Shown: positions 7,749 through 16,972, counted from the stretch's first letter. The stretch: DNA of 64,000 nt from UBA10677 sp045532295 (GCA_045532295.1 JAZSFP010000004.1:1-64000), one strand, 5' to 3'. Numbers and translations: made by a program. Notes: a model not told the origin generated them from the letters alone.

Positions 7749-8809
7749 TATTTAACCTCCTTCGACATCTTTTCGATGCTTGCAAGCACCTCGTCGGGCG
7801 AGGGCAACATACCACCCGTTCTGCTCGTGAGCCATACGGGGCGTTTGCACTCGGTCGCAAGGCGAATATCTTCAATCATTTGACCCATAGAAAGTTCTAC
7901 GGAAATAAAGCCTTTAACCTGCTCTGCGGTCTTTTTCAAAACTTCGGTGGGGAAAGGCCAAAGCGTAATGGGGCGAATAAGTCCCACTTTTACGCCTTTC
8001 TTTCTCGCTGCGGTTACCGCGTTTTTGGAAATTCTTGCCGCGATACCGAACGCTACTACGCAGTACTCCGCGTCGTCCATCATATAACTTTCGTATAAAA
8101 CTTCGTCCTTATGGATTTTAGCGTACTTTTCAAAGCGTTCAATATTCGTCTTTTCCAAAATCTCGGGTTTAAGATAGAGCGAATTGATAATATTATGCTT
8201 TCTCTCGCCCTTAGTTCCGTTAGCAGCCCAAGGCTTTTCAACGGGCGTAGAATTACTCTCGGGGATAGAAACGGGCTCCATCATTTGTCCCATAGTTCCG
8301 TCTGCAAGTAGCATTACGGGCATACGGTATTTGTCCGCTAAGTCGAACGCCTTAATCGTATAGTCCGCCATCTCTTGAACGGAGGCAGGGGCAAGCACTA
8401 TAAGATGATAGTCGCCGTGTCCACCGCCCTTGGTCGCTTGGAAGTAGTCCGACTGCGAGGGCTGAATACCACCAAGACCGGGACCGCCACGCTGAACGTT
8501 GACGATAAGCGCGGGAAGGTCTGCGCCGGCTATGTAGGAAATACCCTCTTGTTTAAGGGAAATTCCGGGGCTTGAAGAGGAAGTCATTACTCTAAAGCCT
8601 GCGCCTGCAACGCCGTAAACCATATTGATTGCGGAAACTTCGCTCTCAGCCTGCAAGAATACTCCACCGATTTTGGGCATACGCTTAGCCATATAAGCGG
8701 CAATCTCCGTTTGAGGCGTGATGGGATAACCAAAGTAGTGTCTGCAACCTGCTTTAATAGCCGCTTCCGCTATCGCCTCGTTACCTTTCATTAAAACTTT
8801 TTCAGCCAT
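7748..8809 (-). CDS. 2-oxoacid:ferredoxin oxidoreductase, alpha subunit (VorB-like)
   Basis: The 353-aa alpha chain. Its N-terminal pyrimidine-binding TPP domain begins MKGNEAIAEAAIKAGC and has YPITPQTEIAAYMA; the QRGGPGLGGIQPSQSDYFQAT segment and the C-terminal transketolase-like domain follow. The pattern is that of proteins usually annotated as 3-methyl-2-oxobutanoate dehydrogenase VorB. Its end overlaps the beta start by one base. Together with IlvE and an acyl-CoA synthetase in the same operon, this supports branched-chain 2-oxoacids as substrates. Confidence 0.9.
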   Translation of the reverse strand: MAEKVLMKGNEAIAEAAIKAGCRHYFGYPITPQTEIAAYMAKRMPKIGGVFLQAESEVSAINMVYGVAGAGFRVMTSSSSPGISLKQEGISYIAGADLPALIVNVQRGGPGLGGIQPSQSDYFQATKGGGHGDYHLIVLAPASVQEMADYTIKAFDLADKYRMPVMLLADGTMGQMMEPVSIPESNSTPVEKPWAANGTKGERKHNIINSLYLKPEILEKTNIERFEKYAKIHKDEVLYESYMMDDAEYCVVAFGIAARISKNAVTAARKKGVKVGLIRPITLWPFPTEVLKKTAEQVKGFISVELSMGQMIEDIRLATECKRPVWLTSRTGGMLPSPDEVLASIEKMSKEVK

Positions 8810-8821
8810 AATTCGTTCTCC

Positions 8822-9028
8822 TTATCTTTCCACCGTAATCGCGCAGTCGGGACACATCGTAGCGCAGAAAGCGCAACCGATACACGCCTCTTGGTTGATA
8901 ACCTCCGCAGGCGAGTGTCCTTTCGCGTTGAGGACGGTCTTGCTAAGTTCAATAATCTTCTTTGGGCAAGCGTGAACGCAAAGTCCACAACCCTTGCACA
9001 CGTTTACTTCAATCGTAACTTTTGCCAT
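8822..9028 (-). CDS. 2-oxoacid:ferredoxin oxidoreductase, delta subunit (2[4Fe-4S] ferredoxin)
   Basis: A 68-aa polyferredoxin with two complete CxxCxxCxxxCP clusters: CKGCGLCVHACP near the N-terminus and CIGCAFCATMCP near the C-terminus. It passes electrons between the TPP centre and the soluble ferredoxin pool. It sits 12 nt upstream of alpha and 4 nt downstream of the P-loop ATPase gene, fully inside the operon. Confidence 0.9.
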   Translation of the reverse strand: MAKVTIEVNVCKGCGLCVHACPKKIIELSKTVLNAKGHSPAEVINQEACIGCAFCATMCPDCAITVER

Positions 9029-9032
9029 TGTC

Positions 9033-9689
9033 TTACTCCTTAATATCGTAATATTTGCTTTGAAGGACGAGGGGGAACGCTCCCTCCATTTCCACGGCAG
9101 AAGTCGTGAAAAGCACCTTTAGTCCCGTCAAAGCGGAAAGTCTTTCGCACTCGTCTTTAGTCGCTAAGATATCGTTTGCGGTAGTCTCGTCGCCGAGGTT
9201 AGAGTTGTTGATGATTGCGGTGAACTTGATTTTGCACGCGCTCTCAATCTCACGCATAACCTCGATAGCGTCCTCCGCCGTTCTCGTTAGCGGACGATAA
9301 AAGTTAGCCACGAAACACATTTCGTAATTGTTTTCTTCTAAAATATAGGGGGTATATCTTCCCAGCGCGTACGCTCCTCTATCGTCGCCACCGACGTCAA
9401 TTATTGCAACCGTATTGCGATTTTGGAACATTGAGTACGCTTCGGGAGGAAGGGAAGGAAGGTCTACGTTAGTGTTAGCGAAAGCAGGAAGAATAACTTT
9501 TACGCCCTTCTCCACTAACTCTCTTTCGCTATCCGCCGAGCGAAAATAGGGGTTGACGATATCAAGGTCAGCGAGCGTTACCGCTTTCCCCTCGCCCTTT
9601 AGCGCGAGCGCGAGGTTGACCGCAATATTCGTTTTTCCGCTACCGTAATGCCCTGCGATTATATAGACGCGCTTGTCTACGCCTTGCAT
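9033..9689 (-). CDS. P-loop ATPase of the MinD/ParA-like (CobQ/CobB) type in the oxidoreductase operon
   Basis: A 218-aa SIMIBI-class nucleotide-binding protein. Walker A is AGHYGSGKTNIA (about 11-22), the switch region ADLDIVNPYFRSAD follows at about 41-54, and IIDVGGDDRGA forms the Walker-B-like strand. The start overlaps the ilvE end by 13 nt, suggesting translational coupling, and the ferredoxin subunit gene follows 4 nt later. Its function is not established; position suggests a role in maturing, loading or regulating the iron-sulfur oxidoreductase. That role is inference. Confidence 0.75.
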   Translation of the reverse strand: MQGVDKRVYIIAGHYGSGKTNIAVNLALALKGEGKAVTLADLDIVNPYFRSADSERELVEKGVKVILPAFANTNVDLPSLPPEAYSMFQNRNTVAIIDVGGDDRGAYALGRYTPYILEENNYEMCFVANFYRPLTRTAEDAIEVMREIESACKIKFTAIINNSNLGDETTANDILATKDECERLSALTGLKVLFTTSAVEMEGAFPLVLQSKYYDIKE

Positions 9690-10756
9690 ACCTTACACAT
9701 CCAGCCGTGAGTATCCTCTACCTTGCCCCACTGAATACCCGTTAAGTTGTCGTAGAGTTTTTGAGTGAGCGCGCCGATTTCGTTATTCGATACGGTGTAC
9801 TCAACGCCGTCGTAGAAGAGTTTGCCGATGGGCGAAACGACTGCCGCCGTTCCCGTTCCCCAAGCCTCTTCAAGTTTGCCTTCTTTTGCCGCGGTAAAGA
9901 GTTCGTCGACGGAGAAAAGGCGTTCTTCAACCTCGTAGCCCCACTCTTTGAGAAGTTCTACGCAAGACTTTCTGGTAATACCGGGAAGAACCGAGCCGGT
10001 GAGCGCAGGCGTGATAATCTTTCCGTCCACTTTGAACATTACGTTCATACTGCCTACTTCTTCGATATACTTTCTGTCTACGCCGTCAAGCCAAAGAACT
10101 TGGGTATAACCGTTCTCTTCCGCTCTCTTGCCTGCTCTAAGGGAGGCTGCGTAGTTACCACCGCACTTAGCGTAACCCGTACCACCGCGAACCGCTCTGA
10201 CGTCGCTTTGCTCGATAGCGATTTTAACGGGGTTAATGCCCTCTGCGTAGTACGCGCCAACGGGCGAGCAGATTACCACGAACATAGCCTCGTGTACTGC
10301 GTGAACGCCAAGGTGTGGGTCGTTACCGTACATATAGGGACGAAGGTAAAGGGAAGTTCCCTCGCTGTGAGGAACCCAGTCCTTTTCCACTTCTACGATA
10401 GTCTTTAAGATATCAAGGCAAGCCTCTTCGTCGATTTGGGGCAAGCAAAGACGCTCCGCGCTATTGTTGAGACGGCGAATATTCTCTAAAGGACGGAACA
10501 TTGCAATCTCGTTTTGGGCAGTTCTATAAGCCTTCATACCCTCGAAAATCTCCGCGCCGTAGTGAAGAACGGTGGACGCTGGATGAACGGGGATAGGCGC
10601 GAAAGGTACGATTTGAGCGTCGTACCAGCCCTTGTCCTCCGACCACTTCATAATAAACATATGGTCGGTAAACACTCTACCAAAACCCAGTTTGCTCTCG
10701 TCTTGAGGTTTTTGCTTGGGACTTGTCGTCTTAGTAATTTTAATATCGAATTTCAT
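9677..10756 (-). CDS. ilvE: branched-chain amino acid aminotransferase
   Basis: PLP enzyme of fold type IV, 359 aa, that interconverts Val, Leu and Ile with their 2-oxoacids using glutamate/2-oxoglutarate. Family features: the PLP lysine in GYAKCGGNYAASL (about residue 200), WLDGVDRKYIEEVGSMNVMF, and GSVLPGITRKSC, where the phosphate cup lies. The length fits the longer BCAT group shared with eukaryotes. It is second in the Val T-box operon, 29 nt after the acyl-CoA synthetase gene. It would make the final step from 2-oxoacid to amino acid. Confidence 0.93.
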   Translation of the reverse strand: MKFDIKITKTTSPKQKPQDESKLGFGRVFTDHMFIMKWSEDKGWYDAQIVPFAPIPVHPASTVLHYGAEIFEGMKAYRTAQNEIAMFRPLENIRRLNNSAERLCLPQIDEEACLDILKTIVEVEKDWVPHSEGTSLYLRPYMYGNDPHLGVHAVHEAMFVVICSPVGAYYAEGINPVKIAIEQSDVRAVRGGTGYAKCGGNYAASLRAGKRAEENGYTQVLWLDGVDRKYIEEVGSMNVMFKVDGKIITPALTGSVLPGITRKSCVELLKEWGYEVEERLFSVDELFTAAKEGKLEEAWGTGTAAVVSPIGKLFYDGVEYTVSNNEIGALTQKLYDNLTGIQWGKVEDTHGWMCKVCKA

Positions 10757-10785
10757 AATATATACCTCTCTAAAAATAGTATAAT

Positions 10786-13080
10786 CTATAATTTATTTCT
10801 TTGGATTTTACCCGAAGTCGTCTTGGGAAGTTCGTCGCGGAATACGACTACTCTGGGGTACTTATAAGGCGCGGTGCGTTCTTTAACGTAGGCTTGGATT
10901 TCCTTTTTGAGTTCTTCCGTGCCCTCCGTTCCCTTAACGAGCACTATGCTCGCCTTAACTACTTGACCGCGAACCTCGTCGGGCTGAGCGGAAACGCCAC
11001 ACTCAAGCACGTAGGGAAGTTCCATAATGACGTTCTCGATTTCAAAAGGTCCGATGCGGTAACCAGACGACTTAATAACGTCGTCAACGCGTCCTACGTA
11101 CCAGTAATAGCCGTCCTCGTCGCGCCAAGCGGTGTCGCCCGTATGGTAATATCCGTCGTGCCAACACTCCGCCGTCTTTTCCTCGTCGTCGTAGTAGCCC
11201 ACGAACAAGCCGTTGGGTTTGCCGTGCTCGGTCTTGATACAGATTTCGCCCACTTCGCCCACCGCGGTAGGTTTGCCGTCGGCGTCGAGAAGTTTAATGT
11301 CGTATAGGGGTACGGGCTTACCCATTGAGCCAAGGCGCGAGGTCGTGCCTGCAAGGTTAGCAAGCGCAACGGTGGTTTCCGTTTGACCAAAGCCCTCCAT
11401 AATCTGAAGTCCCGTTGCCTTTTCAAACTGACGGAAAACTTCGGGGTTGAGCGCCTCGCCGGCAGTTGACATATGCTCGATTGAGGAAAGGTCGAAGTTG
11501 GAAAGGTCTTGCTTTATCATCATTCTAAGCATAGTCGGGGGAGCACAGAAAGTGGTTATATGGTACTTTGCGAACATAGGCATAATGTCGTTTGCGTCGA
11601 AACGGTCAAAGTCGTAAACGAACAGTCCCGCCTCGCAAAGCCATTGTCCGTAAAGTTTACCCCACGCTGCCTTTGCCCAACCCGTGTCGGATATGGTAAG
11701 GTGTAGTCCGTCGGGGTTTACCGAGTGCCAGTACTTTGCGGTTATAAAGTGTCCTAAGGGGTACTTGTAGTTGTGCATAGCAATCTTGGGATTGCCGGTA
11801 GTACCCGAGGTAAAGTACATAAGCATTATATCGTCTCCGCAAGGAGCGTCCTCGCCTCTTTCAAGTTTGCCCGTATAGAGCGTATACTCTTCGTCGAAGG
11901 TTCTCCAGCCCTCACGCTTGCCGTTGACCATAATGATATGCTCGAGCGAGGGAGCGTTCTCTTTTGCCTTTTCCACCTCGAAAGACACTTCGCCGTCAGC
12001 GGTACAAAGGATTGCTTTTACGCCCGCTTTGTTAAGACGGTAAGTAATATCGTGCTCTTTAAGTTGGTTGGTAGCGGGGATTGCGATTGCGCCGATCTTG
12101 TGAAGAGCGACCATAGCGAACCAGAACTGATAGTGGCGTTTGAGGATAAGCATTACCCTATCGCCTTTCTTAATTCCAAGCGCCTTGAAGTAGTTTGCGC
12201 ACTGGTTAGAGGCGCGTTTAAGGTCGTGGAAAGTAATTCTTCGCTCCGTTTTGTCGTTCGATATATGCATAAGCGCGGTCTTGTCGGGGTCTTTGTCCGC
12301 AATAGCGTCCACCACGTCAAAGCCGAAGTTAAAGGTATCGTCGTTTCTAAAGGATATGGAAGTAGGTACTCCTCTCCCGTCCTCGGTAGTCGTGATATAC
12401 TTTTCCCAAACGCGTTTTCCCTCGTCCTTTTTCTTGGGAGGCGCGAACACCACGTCGGGCTCGTTGATTTTTGCGTGGGTAATGGTAGAAACGGACTCGC
12501 GAGCAGGGTTAAGAACGAACGCGTAGAACACGCAGTCTGCGTTGTCCACCGCTATCATACCGTGAGGAACGGAACTGTCGTAGTAAATGCTGTCGCCCTC
12601 GCGGAGAATTTCGATATGATTTCCTACCTGTACTTTTAACGCGCCCGATACTACCACGTCGCACTCTTGTCCTTCGTGCGAGGTTAGTTCTATGGGCTTA
12701 TTTTGTTGGAGAGGGTCGTACGAGGACACTACGAACAACGGCTCGGCAATTCTGTTCTTAAAGGCGGAGGCGAGGTTATAGTAAACCATACCGTGAGCCT
12801 TTTGAATTTCTTGACCTTCGCCCTTTCGCGTTACCGTGTATCCTGCAAGTCGAGGACCGCTACCGTCGATAATTTCGGTTACGTCAACCTTTAAAGCGGC
12901 TGCGCAACGGTACAAAAAGGCAAAGTTAAGGTCGCTACTACCGTTCTCGCAAGAGGCGTACTCTTCTTCGCTTACGCCCGTCTTTTGCGCCATTTCTTCA
13001 ATCGAAAGTCCTTCGATTTCACGCAAAGTGCGAATACGCTGTGCCATCTCCATTATTTTGCTTTCTAAACTGTTAAACAT
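10786..13080 (-). CDS. XRE-cupin-acyl-CoA synthetase fusion (Val T-box operon, first gene)
   Basis: A 764-aa three-part protein. Residues about 11-68 form an XRE helix-turn-helix (LSIEEMAQKTGVSEEEY). Residues about 130-190 form a cupin (EGQECDVVVSGALKV, GDSIYYDSSVPHGMIAV) of the kind used as a sensor. Residues about 225-764 form an AMP-forming acyl-CoA synthetase with TSGTTGNPK (424-432), GFGQTETT (563-570), YHTGDTAWRDEDG and the adenylation lysine in TSGKIQ (K758). Expected reaction: acid + ATP + CoA to acyl-CoA + AMP + PPi. The operon suggests isobutyrate as substrate (inference). The start at 13080 follows AGGAG. A paralogue lies just upstream. Confidence 0.88.
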   Translation of the reverse strand: MFNSLESKIMEMAQRIRTLREIEGLSIEEMAQKTGVSEEEYASCENGSSDLNFAFLYRCAAALKVDVTEIIDGSGPRLAGYTVTRKGEGQEIQKAHGMVYYNLASAFKNRIAEPLFVVSSYDPLQQNKPIELTSHEGQECDVVVSGALKVQVGNHIEILREGDSIYYDSSVPHGMIAVDNADCVFYAFVLNPARESVSTITHAKINEPDVVFAPPKKKDEGKRVWEKYITTTEDGRGVPTSISFRNDDTFNFGFDVVDAIADKDPDKTALMHISNDKTERRITFHDLKRASNQCANYFKALGIKKGDRVMLILKRHYQFWFAMVALHKIGAIAIPATNQLKEHDITYRLNKAGVKAILCTADGEVSFEVEKAKENAPSLEHIIMVNGKREGWRTFDEEYTLYTGKLERGEDAPCGDDIMLMYFTSGTTGNPKIAMHNYKYPLGHFITAKYWHSVNPDGLHLTISDTGWAKAAWGKLYGQWLCEAGLFVYDFDRFDANDIMPMFAKYHITTFCAPPTMLRMMIKQDLSNFDLSSIEHMSTAGEALNPEVFRQFEKATGLQIMEGFGQTETTVALANLAGTTSRLGSMGKPVPLYDIKLLDADGKPTAVGEVGEICIKTEHGKPNGLFVGYYDDEEKTAECWHDGYYHTGDTAWRDEDGYYWYVGRVDDVIKSSGYRIGPFEIENVIMELPYVLECGVSAQPDEVRGQVVKASIVLVKGTEGTEELKKEIQAYVKERTAPYKYPRVVVFRDELPKTTSGKIQRNKL

Positions 13081-13421
13081 AATTACTCCTATAAGTAAGC
13101 GAATAATAAGGCTATCGTTCAATAGACATAGGCTATGGAACAGAGCCTACAAAAAACGCTCGTCTCAAAAAATCATCTTTGAGACGAGCATACTTTTCCG
13201 TATTACCCGCGGTACCACTCAAATTGCGCAAGCGCGCCACCTCAGGCTCAAACAAGCCGTAGACTTTTACGCAGTCGTCACGGGAAGGTTCTAATAGGGC
13301 GAGCGCCCGTTCTTCCTTCCGACTCGGAAGTTACAGTTCTTTTCTCACTTTAACGGTTCACACCTTCGTCCGTCTCTCTGAAAAGTTACCCAAAAAGAAC
13401 ACTCTTCGTCACAGTCTTTAC
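13081..13421 (-). promoter_or_regulatory. T-box riboswitch leader, apparent Val (GUA) specifier
   Basis: The minus-strand leader carries CAGAGAG (AGAGAG motif of Stem I, 13374-13380), the T-box core TGGTACCGCG (13208-13217) and a strong terminator stem (13157-13189) followed by TTTTTT. The specifier is read by aligning the three leaders of this window: the base of Stem I is GACT...AGTC with a kink-turn-like GTGAC/CGAG, then the helix GAAG/CTTC, and just 5' of the purine and CTTC stands GTA (13332-13334). Uncharged tRNA-Val would permit readthrough into the synthetase-ilvE-oxidoreductase operon. Confidence 0.85.
13157..13189 (-). terminator. regulated terminator of the Val T-box
   Basis: A stem of about 12 bp (GCTCGTCTCAAA/TTTGAGACGAGC) with a run of six T on the minus strand. 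It competes with the antiterminator that contains the TGGTACCGCG core. Confidence 0.85.
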
Positions 13422-13427
13422 GGGGCA

Positions 13428-13456
13428 ATTATACCATTTTTAATATGGTTTGTCAA
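13428..13456 (-). promoter_or_regulatory. promoter of the Val T-box operon
   Basis: Consensus TTGACA (13451-13456), 17 nt, TATAAT (13428-13433). Transcription should start near 13421. Confidence 0.85.
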
Positions 13457-13501
13457 CGATTTTTCAAAGGTTTCTTACATTATTTATACTATACTATATA
13501 A

Positions 13502-15769
13502 TTATAATTTATTTCTTTGGATTTTACCCGAGATAGTCTTGGGCAGTTCGTCGCGGAAGACTACGATACGGGGGTACTTATAGGGCGCGGTATGGGACTT
13601 AACGTAGGCTTGGATTTCCTTTTTAAGTTCTTCCGTTCCCACCGTTCCTTTGGTTAAAACTACGCTCGCCTTAACTACCTGACCACGAATATCGTCGGGC
13701 TCGGGGGACACGGCGCACTCAAGCACGTAGGGAAGTTCCATAATAACGCTCTCGATTTCAAAAGGTCCGATGCGGTAGCCAGACGACTTGATAACGTCGT
13801 CTTTACGGCTAACGTACCAAAAATATCCGTCCTCGTCGCGCCAAGCGGTGTCGCCCGTGTGGTAAACGCCGTCGTGCCAAGCGTCAGCGGTAAGGTCTTC
13901 CGCTCTGTAATATTCCTTGAAAAGTCCACAGGGAACGGACTCGTCGGTATGGATAACGATTTCGCCCGTCTCACCGTTGGGAAGAGAATTGCCCTCGTCG
14001 TCCACGATATCCACTCTGTACTGGGGCGACGCTTTACCCATCGAGCCGATTTTGGGCGTCGTTCCGCGGAGGTTACAGATAGTAAGCGTGGTTTCCGTTT
14101 GGCCAAAGCCCTCCATAATCTTAAGCCCCGTAGCGTGCTCGAACTGACGGTAAACCTCGGGGTTGAGCGCCTCGCCTGCCGTGGTCATATGATGAACGGA
14201 GGAAAAATCGTACTTTCCAAGGTCGCTCTTTATGAACATTCTGAGCATAGTTGGGGGAGCGCAGAAGGTCGTGATTTGGTACTTTGCGAACATAGGAAGG
14301 ATTTCCTCTGCCTTGAAGACGTCGAAGTCGTAAACGAACACCGCGCCTTCGCAAAGCCATTGACCGTACAGTTTGCCCCAGAGCGATTTGCCCCAGCCCG
14401 TATCGGAAATGGTAAAGTGTAGTCCGTCGCGCTCGCAGTTATGCCAGTATTTAGCGGTAACGTAATGTCCAAGCGCGTAGGTGTGCTTGTGAGCCGCCAT
14501 TTTAGGATTGCCCGTCGTTCCAGAAGTGAAGAACATAAGCGCGGTATCCTCGCCGGCAGAGGCGTTCTCTGCGCGGTCGAACTTGCTCGAAAAACGCGTG
14601 TACTCTTCGTTAAAGTTATGCCAGCCCTCTTTTTCGCCGTTGACGAGCAACTTAACTTCCACGGAAGGACAGTTCTTCGACGCGCGCTCGGCAATGTCGG
14701 AAACGTCGCCGTCGGCAGTACAAACGATAGCCTTTACGCTCGCTGCGTTAAAGCGGTATTCAAAGTCGTGCTCTTTGAGTTGGTTGGTAGCAGGGATTGC
14801 GACCGCGCCGATTTTATGAAGAGCGACCATAGCGAACCAGAACTGATAATGGCGTTTAAGCACGAGCATTACCTTATCCCCTCTCTTAATTCCAAGCGAG
14901 AGGAAGTAGTTCGCGCACTGGTTAGAGGCTTTTTTGATATCCTTAAAGGTAAATCTGCGCTCCGTTAAATCACGGCTTATATGGAGCATAGCAAGTTTAT
15001 CGGGGTACTTATTCGCAATCTCGTCCACAACGTCAAAGCCGAAGTTAAAGGTGTCGGTATTCTTGAACTTAATGTCGGTAAGAGTGCCGTTCTCGTCCTC
15101 GGTGGTCTCGACGAACTTCTCGCAAATAAGTTCCTCGGACTCCTGATGCGCCACTACGCTCTTTCTTACTACCTCTTCCTTGGTGTCCTCGCCGGGAAGA
15201 ACTACCGCGCAGAACACGCAGTCGCGTCCGCCGATTGCTATCATACCGTGAGGGGTGGACGAATTATAGTAAATGCTGTCGCCCTCGTTAAGAATTTCCG
15301 TATGCTCGCCGATTTGTACTTTAAGCGAACCCTCTAAAACGAGGTCGAACTCTTGACCGCCGTGGGTGGTAAGGTGGATAGGCTTATTCTGTTGCGACGC
15401 AGAATACTCGTATCTTACCCAGTAAGGCTGAGCAATTTTATCGCGGAACTTGGGCGCAAGGTTCTTAATGTCGATGCCCTCTTCTTTAGCCGTCGACTGT
15501 CCCTGTCCCTTTCTCGTTACCGTATAAGAAGATAGGTTCGCAGCGTTACCTTCAAGAAGTTCGGTAAGTTCTACGCCGAAAACTAACGCGCATTTATGAA
15601 TAAATGAAAAGGGAATATCTATTCGACCAGACTCGTATTTAATGTAATCGCTCTCGCTAACTTCAGCGCGATTTGCCATTTCCGATACCGAAAATCCCAT
15701 TACGTTACGCATTTCTTTGATACGCTGGGCAACTTCCGTCAGTCTGTTCATAGTGTTCTTGTCTTCCAT
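13502..15769 (-). CDS. XRE-cupin-acyl-CoA synthetase fusion (Ile T-box)
   Basis: A 755-aa paralogue of the 10786-13080 protein with the same order: XRE helix-turn-helix (about 12-66), cupin (GGQEFDLVLEGSLKVQIGEHTEILNEGDSIYYNSSTPHGMIAI), then AMP-forming acyl-CoA synthetase with TSGTTGNPKMA, GFGQTETT, YHTGDTAWRDEDG and the C-terminal TISGKIQRNKL lysine. The ATG at 15769 follows AAGGAG; the open frame extends further into the riboswitch, which is not coding. It is monocistronic, since the next promoter lies 0-60 nt past its stop. The Ile T-box suggests 2-methylbutyrate, or propionate, as substrate (inference). Confidence 0.88.
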   Translation of the reverse strand: MEDKNTMNRLTEVAQRIKEMRNVMGFSVSEMANRAEVSESDYIKYESGRIDIPFSFIHKCALVFGVELTELLEGNAANLSSYTVTRKGQGQSTAKEEGIDIKNLAPKFRDKIAQPYWVRYEYSASQQNKPIHLTTHGGQEFDLVLEGSLKVQIGEHTEILNEGDSIYYNSSTPHGMIAIGGRDCVFCAVVLPGEDTKEEVVRKSVVAHQESEELICEKFVETTEDENGTLTDIKFKNTDTFNFGFDVVDEIANKYPDKLAMLHISRDLTERRFTFKDIKKASNQCANYFLSLGIKRGDKVMLVLKRHYQFWFAMVALHKIGAVAIPATNQLKEHDFEYRFNAASVKAIVCTADGDVSDIAERASKNCPSVEVKLLVNGEKEGWHNFNEEYTRFSSKFDRAENASAGEDTALMFFTSGTTGNPKMAAHKHTYALGHYVTAKYWHNCERDGLHFTISDTGWGKSLWGKLYGQWLCEGAVFVYDFDVFKAEEILPMFAKYQITTFCAPPTMLRMFIKSDLGKYDFSSVHHMTTAGEALNPEVYRQFEHATGLKIMEGFGQTETTLTICNLRGTTPKIGSMGKASPQYRVDIVDDEGNSLPNGETGEIVIHTDESVPCGLFKEYYRAEDLTADAWHDGVYHTGDTAWRDEDGYFWYVSRKDDVIKSSGYRIGPFEIESVIMELPYVLECAVSPEPDDIRGQVVKASVVLTKGTVGTEELKKEIQAYVKSHTAPYKYPRIVVFRDELPKTISGKIQRNKL

Positions 15770-16110
15770 TTTTCTAATCTCCTTTTTATTTTTTAAGGCT
15801 GTGAGCGGAGGGGGCAAATAGTCTTTAAGGCGAAGACCTAAAAAACCCATCTCAATGATTCTAACATTGAGACGGGTTAAAATAACTCGCGGTACCACTC
15901 AACTTGCATAAAAAATTATGCCACTTATCAGGTTCAAACAAACCCTACGCACTAACGCAGCGGACTCGGAAAGCGCCTACTAAAGCAATCGCTCTTTGGG
16001 GCTTTCGGCTCGGAAGTGATAGGTCTTGCGGACTCTTCGTTTATCGGTTCTCAGCAACCCGACTCTCTGGAAAACTATTTATCCAACCGTCTTCGTCACA
16101 GCCTTTATAT
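15770..16110 (-). promoter_or_regulatory. T-box riboswitch leader, apparent Ile (AUC) specifier
   Basis: Same architecture as the leader at 13081-13421: CAGAGAG, core TGGTACCGCG (15888-15897), and a terminator (15844-15878) followed by TTTTTT. The Stem I base is GGCT...AGCC with GTGAC/CGAG and helix GAAG/CTTC; the triplet before A-CTTC is ATC (16018-16020). The leader controls only the second XRE-cupin-synthetase. The segment between the terminator and the ATG holds nothing else recognisable. Confidence 0.85.
15844..15878 (-). terminator. regulated terminator of the Ile T-box
   Basis: A stem of about 14 bp (AACCCATCTCAATG/CATTGAGACGGGTT) with six T residues behind it on the minus strand. Confidence 0.85.
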
Positions 16111-16116
16111 GCGCCT

Positions 16117-16145
16117 ATTATAGCACTACGCTTTTTCTTTGTCAA
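16117..16145 (-). promoter_or_regulatory. promoter of the Ile T-box gene
   Basis: TTGACA (16140-16145), 17 nt, TATAAT (16117-16122); start expected near 16110. Confidence 0.85.
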
Positions 16146-16174
16146 CGATTTTACAAGGGTTTTTTAAATTTTTT

Positions 16175-16969
16175 TTACAAGTTTTTCAAGTTAAATACCC
16201 TTATTGCGTTCTTGTAAAAAATCTGCTCTCTCTCCTCTTCGGTTAAGCCCAAAGCGTTAAAGCGCGCCATTTCCTCGTCAATCTTCCACATAGGAAAATC
16301 GGTAGCGAAAAGCACTCTTTGTGCGCCGTACTTTCTTATAACGGCGGTAGCGGTTTGAGGGGAAATCATTGCAAGCGAACTTGAACAATCCACGAAAACC
16401 TGCTTATAGGGCGCAAGTTTTTCCACCGCCTCTTCCCAAACGGAATATCCGCCGAGGTGCGCGGCAATTACCGTAAGATTTGGGAAACGCTCCAAAACGC
16501 TTATGAGGTTTTCGGGGTTAGAATAATTGTAACGGCTATCGCCTGCGTGGATAAGCAAGGGAATTTTGCCCTCGATTGCGCGGTAAATCTTGTCGCATCG
16601 TGGGTCGTCAAGCGCGATTGCTTGAATATCGGGGTGGAGTTTTACGCCGTGAAGATTGAGCGATATAATCTCTTCCACTTCGCTTTCCACCTCTTCGCTA
16701 TCGGGGTGGAGCGTTCCAAGTCCGATAAAGCGGTCGGGACGGCTTTTAACCATATCCGCAATAAAGTGGTTTATGGATCGGACTTGCGAGGGCTTAGTTG
16801 CAACGGAGAAAATAACGGAGTGCGTTACGCCGTTCTTCTCACTCTCGCTTATAAGCGTTTCCACTCGTCCGTCGTAGTCCATCGGGATAGAATAGAACTT
16901 GCCTATGCTCTCCACTGCTTTTTCAACGATTTTCTCGGGGTAAATATGGCAATGACAGTCGATAATCAT
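16175..16969 (-). CDS. amidohydrolase-2 family protein
   Basis: A 264-aa metal-dependent TIM barrel of the amidohydrolase-related (ACMSD-like) family, which contains both hydrolases and non-oxidative decarboxylases. Metal-site residues are visible: DCHCHIYPEK (HxH motif, residues 5-7), GVKLHPD (His about 133), IAAHLGG (His) and LFATDFPM (Asp). It is the last gene of the Leu T-box operon, 3 nt behind the TIM-barrel/synthetase gene. The substrate is unknown; the operon suggests a carboxylate linked to leucine metabolism (inference). Confidence 0.8.
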   Translation of the reverse strand: MIIDCHCHIYPEKIVEKAVESIGKFYSIPMDYDGRVETLISESEKNGVTHSVIFSVATKPSQVRSINHFIADMVKSRPDRFIGLGTLHPDSEEVESEVEEIISLNLHGVKLHPDIQAIALDDPRCDKIYRAIEGKIPLLIHAGDSRYNYSNPENLISVLERFPNLTVIAAHLGGYSVWEEAVEKLAPYKQVFVDCSSSLAMISPQTATAVIRKYGAQRVLFATDFPMWKIDEEMARFNALGLTEEEREQIFYKNAIRVFNLKNL

Positions 16970-16972
16970 ACC

